Shown piece by piece: positions 8,620 through 18,800 of a stretch of DNA of 64,000 nt (positions within the stretch are counted from its first letter, which is position 1; each line of letters starts with the position of its first letter). Position numbers and translations under genes: made by a program. The stretch is from an uncultured Clostridia bacterium (GTDB lineage: Bacteria > Bacillota > Clostridia > Christensenellales > Borkfalkiaceae). The notes below the pieces were generated by a model. That model did no database searches. It had not been told where the DNA came from and was given only the letters and a program-made list of their open reading frames with translations. The stretch spans positions 62,001 through 126,000 of the forward strand of contig CANQWX010000001.1 in assembly GCA_947627665.1 (NCBI GenBank), written 5' to 3'.

Positions 8620-9444
8620 ATGAGGGGCCGTCTGAAACTGAAAAAGCTCGTCAATGCGCGCGATCTCGGCGGACTGCCGTGCGGGGACAAGCAGATCGTC
8701 TGCGGGAAACTGATCCGCAGCGGCGATCTGAGCAAGATCCCCGCCAAAACGGCGCGTGCCCTCAAAGAGCTGGGCGTAAAGACGGTGGTGGACCTGCGCA
8801 TCGAAAACGAGCGCCGCGCCCACCCCGACGTGGAGATCGCGGGCAGCCGCTATCTCCATTTGCCCATTCTGTGCGTTCCTACCATCGGCATCACCTGGGA
8901 GTACGATCCCGCGGCGGACGAAGGGGAGCGGAAGCGCATCGAAAAGGAGGGCGAGCGCATCAAGCGCGAATTCGGCAGCATCGACGGCTATATGAAAGCC
9001 GCCTACCGCAGCATCGTATTCACTCCCGAGGGGCAGGAGGGACTCAAAAAATTCCTCGGCGTCCTCCTCGGGAGCGAGGGGTGCGTGCTGTGGCACTGTA
9101 TGAGCGGCAAGGACCGCGCGGGCATCTGCGCCATGCTCGTCGAGGCGCTTCTCGGCGCGGACGAAGAAACCATTCTCGGGGACTATATGCTCTCGGGAAG
9201 GTTTTTGCGTTTTCGTTACTTTATCAACCGCACGGCGCTCGTCCTCGTGCCCACGAGCATGCGCTTAAAGCGCATCCTCTTCGGGCTGATGCGCACCAAG
9301 CGGGAATATCTGTGCTGCATCCTCCGCGAGATGGAGGAAAAATACGGCGGCGTGATCGGCTACTGCAAGCAATGCCTCGGTGTGACCGACGCGGACATCG
9401 CGGCGTTGCGGGAAAAATATCTGGAAGATACGTTACGGACATAA
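8620..9444 (+). CDS. Tyrosine-protein phosphatase, Y_phosphatase3 (IphP/LipA-like) family
   Basis: The 274-residue protein has the N-terminal NARDLGGLP and LIRSGDL motifs typical of this family and the catalytic P-loop HCMSGKDRAG, with Cys160 as nucleophile and Arg166 binding phosphate. The middle of the protein is charged and helical. Family members dephosphorylate phosphotyrosine and sometimes phosphoinositides; the substrate here is unknown. A GAGGAGG site precedes the ATG, and the gene sits between the GtrA-like protein and a glycosyltransferase in a tight operon, so a role in controlling glycan assembly is possible but only inferred. Confidence 0.88.
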   Translation: MRGRLKLKKLVNARDLGGLPCGDKQIVCGKLIRSGDLSKIPAKTARALKELGVKTVVDLRIENERRAHPDVEIAGSRYLHLPILCVPTIGITWEYDPAADEGERKRIEKEGERIKREFGSIDGYMKAAYRSIVFTPEGQEGLKKFLGVLLGSEGCVLWHCMSGKDRAGICAMLVEALLGADEETILGDYMLSGRFLRFRYFINRTALVLVPTSMRLKRILFGLMRTKREYLCCILREMEEKYGGVIGYCKQCLGVTDADIAALREKYLEDTLRT

Positions 9445-9447
9445 ACC

Positions 9448-10473
9448 ATGAAGATCATTACGTTTGCGGTGCCCTGCTATAACTCCGAGCACTACATGAA
9501 AAAATGCGTGGACAGCCTTCTCAAAGGGGGCGAGGACACCGAGATCATCATCGTCAACGACGGGTCCAAGGACGACACGCTCGCCATCGCCAGGGAGTAC
9601 GAAAAGCGCTATCCCTCCGTCGTGCGGGTGGTCGACAAGGAGAACGGCGGGCACGGTTCGGGCGTAAATGCCGGGCTGAAACTCGCCCGCGGGCTATATT
9701 ACAAGGTCGTCGATTCGGACGACTGGGCGGACACGCACGCGCTCAAGACCCTGCTCGGCATCATCCGCACCCACCTTTCCACGGGCACCCTGCCCGACCT
9801 CTACATCGTCAACTACGTCTACGAACACGTCGCGGACAACACCTCGCACGTCAACCGCTACGGGAAGCAATTCCCCGCGGGCAAGCGGACGGACTGGAAA
9901 AAGATCAAAACGTTCCGCTTTGCGCACATGCTGCTCATGCACTCCCTCGTGTTCAAGACGGACGTTTTGAGAAGGAGCGGGCTGGTTTTGCCCGAGCACA
10001 CCTTCTATGTGGACGACATCTTCTCCTACGTCCCGCTGCCCTACGCCAAGAGCCTGTTCTATCTCGACGTGGACTTCTACCGCTACTTCATCGGCAGGGC
10101 GGACCAGTCGGTCAACCTCTCCAACATGGTCGCGCGGTACGAACAGATGGTGCGCGTGATGGAGGCGATGACCGACCGCTGGACCTATCCGCAGATCAAA
10201 CAGCAGCCCAGGGGACTGCGGCGGTATATGATCCACGCGCTCGCAAACTATATGATGACGACGCAGCTGTTCGTCTGTGCGGAGGATTCCCCCGAACGGC
10301 GCGCGGCGTACAGGGCGATGTGGGCGCACATCAAGGAGAAGGACGTTGCGCTCTACCGGAAGCTGCGCTACCGCACCTATGTGCTCTCGGCAACGCTGCT
10401 CCCGTGGAAACTGAGGGGATTTTACCTTGTACATGGATATAAACTGCTCTGCCGCAAAATGAAACTCGGCTGA
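9448..10473 (+). CDS. Family 2 glycosyltransferase (GT-A fold)
   Basis: The 341-residue protein begins with the GT2 pattern FAVPCYNSEHYMKKCVDSLL, then IIIVNDGSKDDT and the metal-binding DSDDW (89-93). No membrane span is evident. It should transfer a sugar from a nucleotide-activated donor to a glycan or lipid acceptor, with neither specified by the sequence. It starts 3 nt after the phosphatase stop without a strong ribosome binding site, which suggests translational coupling. Confidence 0.9.
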   Translation: MKIITFAVPCYNSEHYMKKCVDSLLKGGEDTEIIIVNDGSKDDTLAIAREYEKRYPSVVRVVDKENGGHGSGVNAGLKLARGLYYKVVDSDDWADTHALKTLLGIIRTHLSTGTLPDLYIVNYVYEHVADNTSHVNRYGKQFPAGKRTDWKKIKTFRFAHMLLMHSLVFKTDVLRRSGLVLPEHTFYVDDIFSYVPLPYAKSLFYLDVDFYRYFIGRADQSVNLSNMVARYEQMVRVMEAMTDRWTYPQIKQQPRGLRRYMIHALANYMMTTQLFVCAEDSPERRAAYRAMWAHIKEKDVALYRKLRYRTYVLSATLLPWKLRGFYLVHGYKLLCRKMKLG

Positions 10474-10495
10474 GCATAACAAATAGGGAGGGGAC

Positions 10496-11467
10496 ATGAA
10501 ATATTACATCGGGATCGATCTCGGCGGCATGAGCGCCAAGGCGGGGCTTATGAACGAAGAGGGGGAAGTGCTCTGCATGACGCGCTGCGAAACGAGTGCC
10601 GACGACACGGCGGAAACCACCGCACGGCGGCTCGCGGAACTTGCCCTGCAGCTCCTCGAAGAACGGGAACTTTCGCGCGAAGAGGTCGCGGCGATCGGCG
10701 TCGGCTCCCCCGGCGTCATCAACAGTGAGAGCGGGAGCGTGGTCGTCTGGTCCAATTTCCACTGGACGAACGTCCCCCTCGGACGGCTCATCTCGGGCTA
10801 TGCGGGGCTGCCCGTCTACGTCACCAACGACGCCAACGCGGCGGCGCTCGGCGAGGCGAAGTACGGCAGCGGCAAGGGCTTCGGCGACAGCGTGATGATC
10901 ACCCTCGGCACGGGGGTGGGCGGCGGCATTGTGTTCGGCGGCAAGCTCTTCGAGGGCTACCGCTCGGCGGGCGGAGAGCTGGGACACACCGTGATCCGCA
11001 GGGGCGGAAGGCTCTGTACCTGCGGCAGGCGGGGCTGCCTCGAATGCTACGCCTCGGCGACGGCGCTCAAACGGGAGACCCGCATCGCCATGGAAAAACA
11101 TCCCGAGTCTTTGATGTGGAAGTTCACGCCCAAGCTCGAGGACGTCAACGGTAAGACCCCCTTCGAAGCGGCGCGCGCGGGGGACAGGTACGGCAAAAAG
11201 ATCGTCAAGGAATACGTCGAGTACCTCGGCGACGGGGTCGCCAACATCGTCAATCTGCTCCGCCCGCAGGTCATCATTTTGGGCGGCGGCGTTTCCAACG
11301 AGGGGGAATATCTCATCTCGCGGGTGCGCGATTACGTCCTGAAACACATCTACGCCTCGGCGGCCTATGCTTCGCTCGAGATCGTGCGCGCCTCCCTCGG
11401 CAACGACGCGGGACTGTACGGCGCCTGCGCCTACGCCATGGCAAGAAGCGCTCCCTGCCGCCCGTAA
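10496..11467 (+). CDS. ROK-family glucokinase
   Basis: The 323-residue protein carries the N-terminal phosphate-binding motif GIDLGGMSAKAG, the sugar-binding NDANAAALGE and GGELGHT segments, the GTGVGGGIV loop and the ROK zinc-binding cysteines in CTCGRRGCLEC (Cys174, 176, 181, 184). It should phosphorylate glucose with ATP to glucose-6-phosphate. Its place downstream of a cytoplasmic GH3 makes it the natural entry step for glucose released from beta-glucans. A GGAGGGG site precedes the ATG. Confidence 0.92.
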   Translation: MKYYIGIDLGGMSAKAGLMNEEGEVLCMTRCETSADDTAETTARRLAELALQLLEERELSREEVAAIGVGSPGVINSESGSVVVWSNFHWTNVPLGRLISGYAGLPVYVTNDANAAALGEAKYGSGKGFGDSVMITLGTGVGGGIVFGGKLFEGYRSAGGELGHTVIRRGGRLCTCGRRGCLECYASATALKRETRIAMEKHPESLMWKFTPKLEDVNGKTPFEAARAGDRYGKKIVKEYVEYLGDGVANIVNLLRPQVIILGGGVSNEGEYLISRVRDYVLKHIYASAAYASLEIVRASLGNDAGLYGACAYAMARSAPCRP

Positions 11468-11495
11468 GCGCCTGTTGTTTGAAGGAAAGACGGCT

Positions 11496-12206
11496 ATGGT
11501 AAACATTGCGATCGTGGAGGACAGCGAGGAGGAGGCCCAAAAGCTCCTCGAGTGCCTCGAACGCTACGCCGCGGAGAACGGCGAACAATTTTCCTATACC
11601 TGCTTCCGTGAGGCGAACGCCTTCCTCGAGGAGCGGGAAAAACTCTTCGACATCGTCTTTATGGACATCATGCTCCCGGGCGTGAACGGCATGGAGGCGG
11701 CGCAGCGCATGCGCCGCGTCAACCAGCAGACGGTGCTCATCTTTGTCACCAATATGACTTCCTACGCCATCAAGAGCTATGAGGTGGACGCGCTCGACTA
11801 CATCGTCAAGCCGCTCTCCTACAAGCGGGTGGTGTTCAAGCTGCGCAAGGCCCTCCACATCGTCAGTGCCAACGAGGGGAAACTCCTTCTGATCCGCGAC
11901 AAGCAAGGTCCCGTGCAGATCTCCTCCAACGAGATCTATTACATCGAGATCCGCAAGCACCGGCTCACCTACCACACCGCGCGGGGGGAATACGCCGAGA
12001 ACGGCTCCCTCAAGGGGCTGCGGGAAGAGCTTGCGCCCTATAACTTCTCCTGCTGCAATGCCTGCTATCTCGTCAATCTCAAATACATCTTCCGCGTCAA
12101 GGGCTTTATCCTCACCATGCAGAGCGGGGACGAACTCAAGATCAGCCAGCCCAAGCGCAAAGAATTCATGAACGACCTCGCCAACTATTTAGGACAGGGG
12201 AAATGA
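11496..12206 (+). CDS. LytTR-family response regulator
   Basis: The 236-residue protein has a receiver domain with the acidic pair E8-D9, phosphoacceptor D57 in VFMDIMLPG, the conserved Thr in FVTNM and Lys in YIVKPL. A C-terminal LytTR DNA-binding domain follows (about 130-236). It resembles AgrA-type regulators. I chose the ATG at 11496 because it gives the correct receiver N-terminus and has a GAAGGA site. Its stop overlaps the start of the partner kinase by 4 bp. Its targets are not apparent; I saw no convincing paired LytTR boxes in the window. Confidence 0.92.
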   Translation: MVNIAIVEDSEEEAQKLLECLERYAAENGEQFSYTCFREANAFLEEREKLFDIVFMDIMLPGVNGMEAAQRMRRVNQQTVLIFVTNMTSYAIKSYEVDALDYIVKPLSYKRVVFKLRKALHIVSANEGKLLLIRDKQGPVQISSNEIYYIEIRKHRLTYHTARGEYAENGSLKGLREELAPYNFSCCNACYLVNLKYIFRVKGFILTMQSGDELKISQPKRKEFMNDLANYLGQGK

Positions 12207-13498
12207 ACGTGTTCCGGGCCGCGGTCAATTTCATCTACGAAAACGGATACGCGCTCGAGCTGATCGCCGCGTTTTCGATCTTCGCATGCTGTTACAAGCG
12301 CAGAAAGTATTTTGTTCTGCGCTATTTGCTTGTGTTTTTCCTTCTGCTCGCCGCCTCCATGATCTGGAACGAGCTTGGCGTGCAGTCCCCGTGGCTGATG
12401 TGGATCAAGTACATCGTGATGATCGGGATCGCGGGCGGCGGCGTGCCGCTGTGCACGCGTTCCAACCTGTGGGACGCCCTCTTCTGCGTCGTGGGCGGCG
12501 TCGCCACCCAGCACCTCTATTTCCGCAGCATTTCGCTCGTGCTCTCCTTCACCGCCTTCGGCTACGAGAGCCTCTTCCGCATGATCATCACGGTGGCGCT
12601 CTTTTTCGCCGTGTACAGCTCGGTGTTCTTCCTGTTCTTCAAGCCCCTGCAACAGCGCGAAGAGGAGGGCAGGCGCACCCCCGAGCGCAGCAGCCTCATG
12701 CTCGGGCTTGCCATCATCATCGTCGCCATCATCCTGCACCTGTACGAAAACACCCACGACTTTCTCCAGACCGACCGCTCCCTGCTGTCGGCGTTCTCCT
12801 GCTACGGCATCCTGTGCTGTTTGTTCACCCTCGGGCTTGCATACAGCCTCATCCAAAACAAGGCTCTCTCCGTGGAGAAGGCCGTGCTCGAACATCTCGT
12901 GGAAAAACAGAAGGAGCAATACGAGCGCTCCAAGGAAACGATCGACATCATCAACGTCAAGTGCCACGACATGAAGCAGCACATCGCTTTGCTCGAAAGC
13001 CGCATAGAACCCGAGGAATTGCGGGAAATTACAAGTAAAATAAAGGTGTACGAAACCGCCTACCGCACGGGGAACGAGGTCATCGACGTCTTTCTCGCCG
13101 AGAAGAGCCTGCTGTTCGAGCGGAACAAGGTGCAGTTCAACTGCATCGTGGACGGCGCCTGCGTTTCCTTTTTGAAGCCGTCGGAGATCTACGCGCTGTT
13201 CGGCAACGCCTGCGACAACGCCATCGAAGCGCTCCAGACGATGCCCGAGGAGGACCGCATCTTCACCCTCTCGGTCAAGCGCCAGCTCGACATGGCGGTC
13301 ATCCACACCGAGAACGCCTTCCACGCCGATCTCGCCTTCGAGAACGGCCTGCCCCTCACCACCAAGGAGGACCACACCAGCCACGGCTATGGCATGCGCT
13401 CCATCCGCATGGTGGCGGAAAAATACCGCGGTTCGGTCACCGTACGCGCGGAGGGAGGCATCTTCAACCTGAATATTTTGCTCCCGCTTCCGCAGTAA
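12203..13498 (+). CDS. GHKL-type (AgrC/NatK-like) sensor histidine kinase
   Basis: The 431-residue protein has about six membrane spans in the first 220 residues with no large external sensor domain, then a helical segment with the phosphoacceptor His in VKCHDMKQH (H255). A HATPase_c_5-type domain follows with GNACDNAIEAL (N box) and SHGYGMRSI (G box). This layout is typical of kinases that sense peptides or membrane state. ATGA overlap with the LytTR regulator indicates a coupled pair. It closes the operon begun at 4965 and no terminator is obvious after it. Confidence 0.92.
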   Translation: MNVFRAAVNFIYENGYALELIAAFSIFACCYKRRKYFVLRYLLVFFLLLAASMIWNELGVQSPWLMWIKYIVMIGIAGGGVPLCTRSNLWDALFCVVGGVATQHLYFRSISLVLSFTAFGYESLFRMIITVALFFAVYSSVFFLFFKPLQQREEEGRRTPERSSLMLGLAIIIVAIILHLYENTHDFLQTDRSLLSAFSCYGILCCLFTLGLAYSLIQNKALSVEKAVLEHLVEKQKEQYERSKETIDIINVKCHDMKQHIALLESRIEPEELREITSKIKVYETAYRTGNEVIDVFLAEKSLLFERNKVQFNCIVDGACVSFLKPSEIYALFGNACDNAIEALQTMPEEDRIFTLSVKRQLDMAVIHTENAFHADLAFENGLPLTTKEDHTSHGYGMRSIRMVAEKYRGSVTVRAEGGIFNLNILLPLPQ

Positions 13499-13573
13499 AG
13501 GGCGACGATCGCTTAAGATGTGCGATATAAACGGAAAATTGTGCTTTTTTTGTGAAAAAATTCAAAAAGATGC

Positions 13574-13602
13574 TTGAATTTTGCCGAAGAACGCTGTATA
13601 AT
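13574..13602 (+). promoter_or_regulatory. Promoter of the GH16 gene
   Basis: TTGAAT (13574-13579), 17-bp spacer, TATAAT (13597-13602). It starts a leader of about 110 nt that contains three hairpins. Confidence 0.75.
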
Positions 13603-13629
13603 GTTTCCACCAAATGGAAGAGCAAGCGC

Positions 13630-13699
13630 ATAGGGGCGGTTTTGCCCCCGCGCGCGGACACAGGGGACGTCCCCTGTCTGCACACACAAATGTGTGCAG
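13630..13699 (+). promoter_or_regulatory. Hairpin cluster in the GH16 leader
   Basis: Three inverted repeats stand in a row: GGGGC/GCCCC around 13632-13648, the perfect 18-bp palindrome ACAGGGGACGTCCCCTGT (13660-13677), and CTGCACACA/TGTGTGCAG (13678-13699) with a 4-nt loop. The start codon is a TTG 22 nt later with AAGAGGAT as ribosome binding site. Operator, mRNA stabiliser or attenuator are all possible. Confidence 0.55.
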
Positions 13700-13721
13700 A
13701 TAAAAACATTAAGAGGATAGA

Positions 13722-14903
13722 TTGAAGAGGAAAGCTCTTTTACAACTGGCGGGGATCCTCACCGCGGCGGTACTTCTGCCCGCGGGTTGCGGACCTGCCG
13801 CGGCGGTCACCGTTTCGATCACCCCCCACACCGCGGAGATGGAGATCGGGGAGACCCGCGTGCTCTCGGCTTCCGCTTCGGACGGCTCCGCCCTGACGTG
13901 GAGTTCGGAGGACGAGGCGGTCGTATCCGTGGACGGCGGGGGGAAGGTCACCGCGCTCTCTGCGGGGCAAGCCGCCGTCGTCGCATCGGCAGCGGTGGGA
14001 ACGGCACGCGCCGAATGCCGCATCACCGTGCTTTCGCCCGCACCCTCCGTGGACCCGCCCGAGGGACCCGAGGACCCCGAGGACCCCGTGGACCCGCCCG
14101 CGCCTGCCGAGCCGCAGTGGACGCTCGTGTGGAGCGACGAATTCTCCGCCCCGTTCGACGGGGACAAGTGGGAGATCCAGCGCGGCATACAAGACGACTA
14201 TTTCGGCACGAAAGGCCCCCTACATTGGGGCAATAACGAACAACAGTATTATACGGAAGACGCGATCTCGGTGCAGGACGGCGCGCTCGTGATCACGGCA
14301 ACGCGCGAAGAGATGCCCGACGGGAGGAAATATTCCTCGGCGCGCATCACGACGAGAGATCGGTTTTCGTTCACCTACGGCTATGCCGAGGCGCGCATCA
14401 AGACCCCTGCGATCACAGGAATGTGGCCCGCCTTTTGGGCGCTGCCGCAGCCCGACAGCCACCGCTCCACCCAAAACAAGTACGGCGGCTGGCCGATGAG
14501 CGGGGAGATCGACATCATGGAAGCGCGGGGCAGGCAGAAGAACGTTGCGGGCGCCACGCTGCACTTCGGCGGGGGCGCGGGGAGCTGGCAGAGCACCTAT
14601 CTTACGCGCGATGTGACCCTCTCTTCGAGCACGGAGGAGTGGCACACTTACGGCGTTGACCGCTGCGAGGAGTATATTGCATGGTATTACGACGGACGGG
14701 AGGTATTCCGCGTCAGACGGGACGAATATTGGACGGGCGCGGTGAGCAAAGAACAAAACCCCAACGCGCCGTTTGACGTACCGTTTTATCTTTTGCTGGA
14801 TCTGGCGGTAGGGGGGAACTTTGACGGCGGGAGAGAGCCGCCCGCGGATTTCACGTCCGCCGCCATGTATGTGGACTATGTAAGGGTATACGAGTGGAAA
14901 TGA
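13722..14903 (+). CDS. GH16 beta-glucanase (laminarinase-type) lipoprotein with bacterial Ig-like domain
   Basis: The 393-residue protein has a lipoprotein signal ending in LLPAGC (Cys at about 23), a Big_2 Ig-like domain (about 29-107), an acidic Pro-rich linker rich in PEDPEDP, and a GH16 catalytic domain. The active site GEIDIMEA (E262 nucleophile, D264, E267 acid/base) is the ExDxxE form with the beta-bulge typical of laminarinases rather than lichenases. It should be an endo-acting, surface-anchored beta-1,3 (or mixed-link) glucanase. The start is a TTG preceded by AAGAGGAT; no in-frame ATG fits the signal peptide. Confidence 0.9.
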   Translation: MKRKALLQLAGILTAAVLLPAGCGPAAAVTVSITPHTAEMEIGETRVLSASASDGSALTWSSEDEAVVSVDGGGKVTALSAGQAAVVASAAVGTARAECRITVLSPAPSVDPPEGPEDPEDPVDPPAPAEPQWTLVWSDEFSAPFDGDKWEIQRGIQDDYFGTKGPLHWGNNEQQYYTEDAISVQDGALVITATREEMPDGRKYSSARITTRDRFSFTYGYAEARIKTPAITGMWPAFWALPQPDSHRSTQNKYGGWPMSGEIDIMEARGRQKNVAGATLHFGGGAGSWQSTYLTRDVTLSSSTEEWHTYGVDRCEEYIAWYYDGREVFRVRRDEYWTGAVSKEQNPNAPFDVPFYLLLDLAVGGNFDGGREPPADFTSAAMYVDYVRVYEWK

Positions 14904-14947
14904 GGCCGTTGCCCCCTCCAAAAGAGGAGCCAAGTTTCCGCGCCCCT

Positions 14948-15247
14948 TGCCCACCCCCTGAATCCCCCTCCGAGGGAGGGGGTACCCTCTCCGTGGGAGA
15001 GGGGTAGGGGTGTGGGGCGCTCGCTGTCCCTTTTAGGGAAAGTGGCGAACGTAGTGAGCCGAAAGGGTTCTCGGAGAACCCCTCAGGCTCGGCTAACGCC
15101 TCGCCAGCTCCCCTACAAGGGGCGCCAAGTGCGGTAGAGATGTTTACTTCGTCGCTGCGCGCCTCGTGCCGCGCTTGGAGAAACAGAACTTCGCGCGGGG
15201 CGACTTCGGCTAACGCCTCCGCTCAACATGACGTTTAAGAACGGCGC
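14948..15247 (+). repeat. 300-bp direct repeat, copy A
   Basis: By eye this block matches 15476-15775 without a mismatch. It contains a GGAGGGGGTACCCTCTCC block, a CGCTGTCCC/GGGAAAG block, a CTCGGAGAACCCCTC block and a REP-like end. Copies diverge abruptly at both borders. Confidence 0.9.
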
Positions 15248-15475
15248 CTCCGCTCAATATGACGTTTAAGAATGGCGACTACGTTCGGAATGACATTTAC
15301 GTCACCCTGCCCGCGCCCTCTTTACGTCACCCTGAGCGCAGTCGAATGGGTGACAAGTGGACCATGTTTCGACTTCGGCTACGCCTCCGCTCAACATGAC
15401 GTTTAAGAACGGCGCCTCCGCTCAACATGACGTTTTAGAACGGCGACTACGCTCAACATGACGTGATTGGGGGAA

Positions 15476-15775
15476 TGCCCACCCCCTGAATCCCCCTCCG
15501 AGGGAGGGGGTACCCTCTCCGTGGGAGAGGGGTAGGGGTGTGGGGCGCTCGCTGTCCCTTTTAGGGAAAGTGGCGAACGTAGTGAGCCGAAAGGGTTCTC
15601 GGAGAACCCCTCAGGCTCGGCTAACGCCTCGCCAGCTCCCCTACAAGGGGCGCCAAGTGCGGTAGAGATGTTTACTTCGTCGCTGCGCGCCTCGTGCCGC
15701 GCTTGGAGAAACAGAACTTCGCGCGGGGCGACTTCGGCTAACGCCTCCGCTCAACATGACGTTTAAGAACGGCGC
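15476..15775 (+). repeat. 300-bp direct repeat, copy B
   Basis: Second copy of the block at 14948-15247, offset 528 bp, same orientation and no visible differences. The lack of divergence indicates a recent duplication or ongoing gene conversion. Confidence 0.9.
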
Positions 15776-15852
15776 GGGGCTTGCCGCCAAAGCCCGCTTC
15801 TGAAAAAAACGGGAAACCGTAGAATATAGAAAAATTCAGGGAGGAAATTTGT

Positions 15853-18800
15853 ATGAAGAAAAGGATGTATGTACTTTTGGCGTGCCTTCTCTCCGCGGTG
15901 CTGGCGTTTTCGCTGGTAGGGTGCGGAGGCTCGCTCACCATCTCCGACGAAAGCCTTGCGCTCACCGTCGGCGATACCAAACAGCTCACGCTGAAGAGCG
16001 GCGACGAGGACGTCACCGACAGCGCGGAATGGACGACGGAAGATCAAAAGATCGTCACCGTTTCCTCGCGCGGCAACGTGTCCGCCAAGGCACCCGGCAC
16101 GGCGAAGGTCACGGGCACCTACGAGGGCAAATCCGCGACCTGCACCGTTTCCGTCACGGCGAAAGAAGTCGTTGAAGTCAAGATCACCGACGAATCGGGC
16201 ACGGAGATCACGTCCGCTTCCGTGGACCGCGGCGCGACCATCACCTTAAAGGCGACCACGTCCAACGACAGCGATGTCACCTGGAGTTCGGGCGATACGG
16301 CCTATGCGACGGTCGCTCCCGTTTCGGGACAGAAGAACACCGCCACCGTCACGGGCGTATTCCCCACGACGACCCCCGTCAAGATCTATGCGAAGTCGGG
16401 TTCCACGCAGGTAGGCGTTGACCTCACCGTCAACAAGCCCGCGGACAATCCCACTTGGTACGACATGGTGGCGAGAGATGATGACGGCAACCCTGTGGAA
16501 GGCGCAGGCTCCGTCGGGCAGAACAAATCCCCGCTCGGAAAGTGGACCTTCTGGCGCGATCAGGCGGGCTGGAACAACGGCAATGCGGATATGGGTACCG
16601 CGGAATATCTCGGCGACAGCGCCGATTCCATGGCGGGCAGCATTCACCTTTCCTACACGAACGGCATGCCTTCCACGAATGCCGGTTGCAAGGCGCCCGA
16701 CACCGTGCAGATCACGTTCCGCAGCCCTACGACGAAGCTTGCGAATAAAGATGCCACTCCCGAACCCAACGAGGGCGGTCTGCTCGAAAACGGCAAATAT
16801 TACAAACTCACTTTCGATCTTACCGTTGATTTCGACGGCATTGTTACCGTAAACGGCACCGAAATCACATTGACGAAGGGCGTGAATCACGTTACCGTCT
16901 ATTTCCAACATAACGACGACGGCGCGATCCGTACGCGTGCAAACGGTTATTTTAACCCCGCCGTTGAGGGCGACAGCGATTACGACATCTATCAATTCCC
17001 CGCATTCTATATGGCGATGGGTTCCTATGAGGAGAACACCTTCGTTCCCAAAGCGGACATTACCATTGCCAAATTGCAGTGGACAGAATCCCAGGCCCCC
17101 GGAGCGCTCAAAGCTCCCACCGTTGCAGTTAGCGATGGCAAAGTGACGGTAAGCGATACCGCCAATGCCGAAGGCGTTAAAAATTACACCGTCGGCTTCT
17201 TCAAGAACGCGGACGACGCCACGCCCGCCTATGCGATCACGGCGAACAAGGGCGAAGCGACGAGCGTGGATACCTCCCGTTGGAACAACGGCGATTACGT
17301 TGTGAAGGCGAAGGCGAACCCTGCGGACGGCAGATTCCTCGAATCGGCTTGGTCTGCGGCGGCAGACGGAAAACTCACCGTGGCAAACGAAACCGTGGAA
17401 TACGCTCTGAAAAACATCGCCGCTGCCGACCTCGGCAACGATCAGTGGGCTTACTGGTCGGAAGGCGCGGGAACGATCACAGACGCGAAGTATAAGGACG
17501 GCGTGATCACCCTCAAAGTCACGGGATTGAATGACAACTGGTATTCCAACCAAGTGTTCTATAAGAACAGCGCCTTGAAGGCGGGCGGGAGTTACACCCT
17601 CACATGCGTTATCAGCACCACGAAGGCGGGGCGCATCACCTTAAACGCGACAGTGATCGCCTTGGAAGTGGGCGATAATGACATCGAAGTTACGTTCACC
17701 GAAGATAAGGCCCCCGGCAAAGCTTCCTTCTCCCTGCAATTCGGCGTGCAGGAAGGTAACGCAAGAGAGATCGAGGACGCCGACATTACGATCAAAGAAG
17801 TGAATTGGGAAGTTACGGGCGGCAGCCAGCCCCAGCCTCAGCCCGGGACCCCGACGACCCCCGCAAATCCCGAGGACTATCAGCTCGGCGAGAAGATGAA
17901 CGCTCAATTTACGCTTCAGAACGAGAATAAAGAAGCGTATATCGTGAGAAATGATTCGCAGGAAAACAAATTTGCCGTTTGGCATACTGCGGAGAATGGT
18001 TGGGACGGTTGCGGCACGATCGTCACGATGAATGAAACCAAGATCGAGAACAATGCGCTCACGATCTCTTACACGGGCGGCAGCGTTGGTTTCAGCGTGC
18101 AGCTCTACTACAACAACCCCTCCGTTACGGCGGGCAAGCAGTACTTCCTCTCGATGAAGATCAACGCTTCCGAGCTGTATACGATCACCATCAACGGGGT
18201 TTCTTACACGCTCGCCAAGGGCGACAACAACGTCGCGCTCGTGTTCACCAAAGGGGATTCTGCCGCAATGCAGGCGTTGGATATTCAATTCCCCGGCCAT
18301 GAAACGCAGCTTACGTTCGTGATTTCCGATGTCGCTTGGCAGGAAGTTACGGGCAGCACGCAGCCCGATACGGAAACGCTCGGAGAGGCGATCAACGCGA
18401 AGTATACGGCAGTGCGCAAGGGCGCAGAAAAGAAGGGTGACAACGATACCGACGGCGCGGACGTCAGCCCCAACGTCTGGATTCTCTGGTGGCGCGACTG
18501 GGATCCCGCCGTCACGATGAACGATGGGTATGCGATCGAGAATAACGTGCTTACGTTCTCTTTCTCGGGCGGTCCCACGGACGGCGAAGCCTCCTGGGCG
18601 ACTCAGCTCTTCTATAACAATACCGAGCTTACGCAGGGAAAGACGTACCGTCTGTTCATGAAGATCAATTCTTCCGCGGCTTACACGATCACCGTCAACG
18701 GCGCCCCCGTTGCTCTCGTAGCGGGCGATAACGACGTGAACGTGAAGTTCACGCTCGGGAACGGCCTCAGCGCAGTGGACATTCAGTTCCCTTCGCCCGA

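Larger units (their letters stand above)
14910..15790. repeat. Intergenic hairpin-module repeat tract 3
   Basis: No gene seen. Two identical 300-bp blocks flank about 230 bp of shorter modules ('CTCAACATGACGTTTAAGAACGGCG', 'CACCCTGAGCGCAGTCGAATGGGTGAC'). The tract lies between the GH16 gene and the next lipoprotein gene and ends about 65 bp before the latter's start. Confidence 0.8.
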
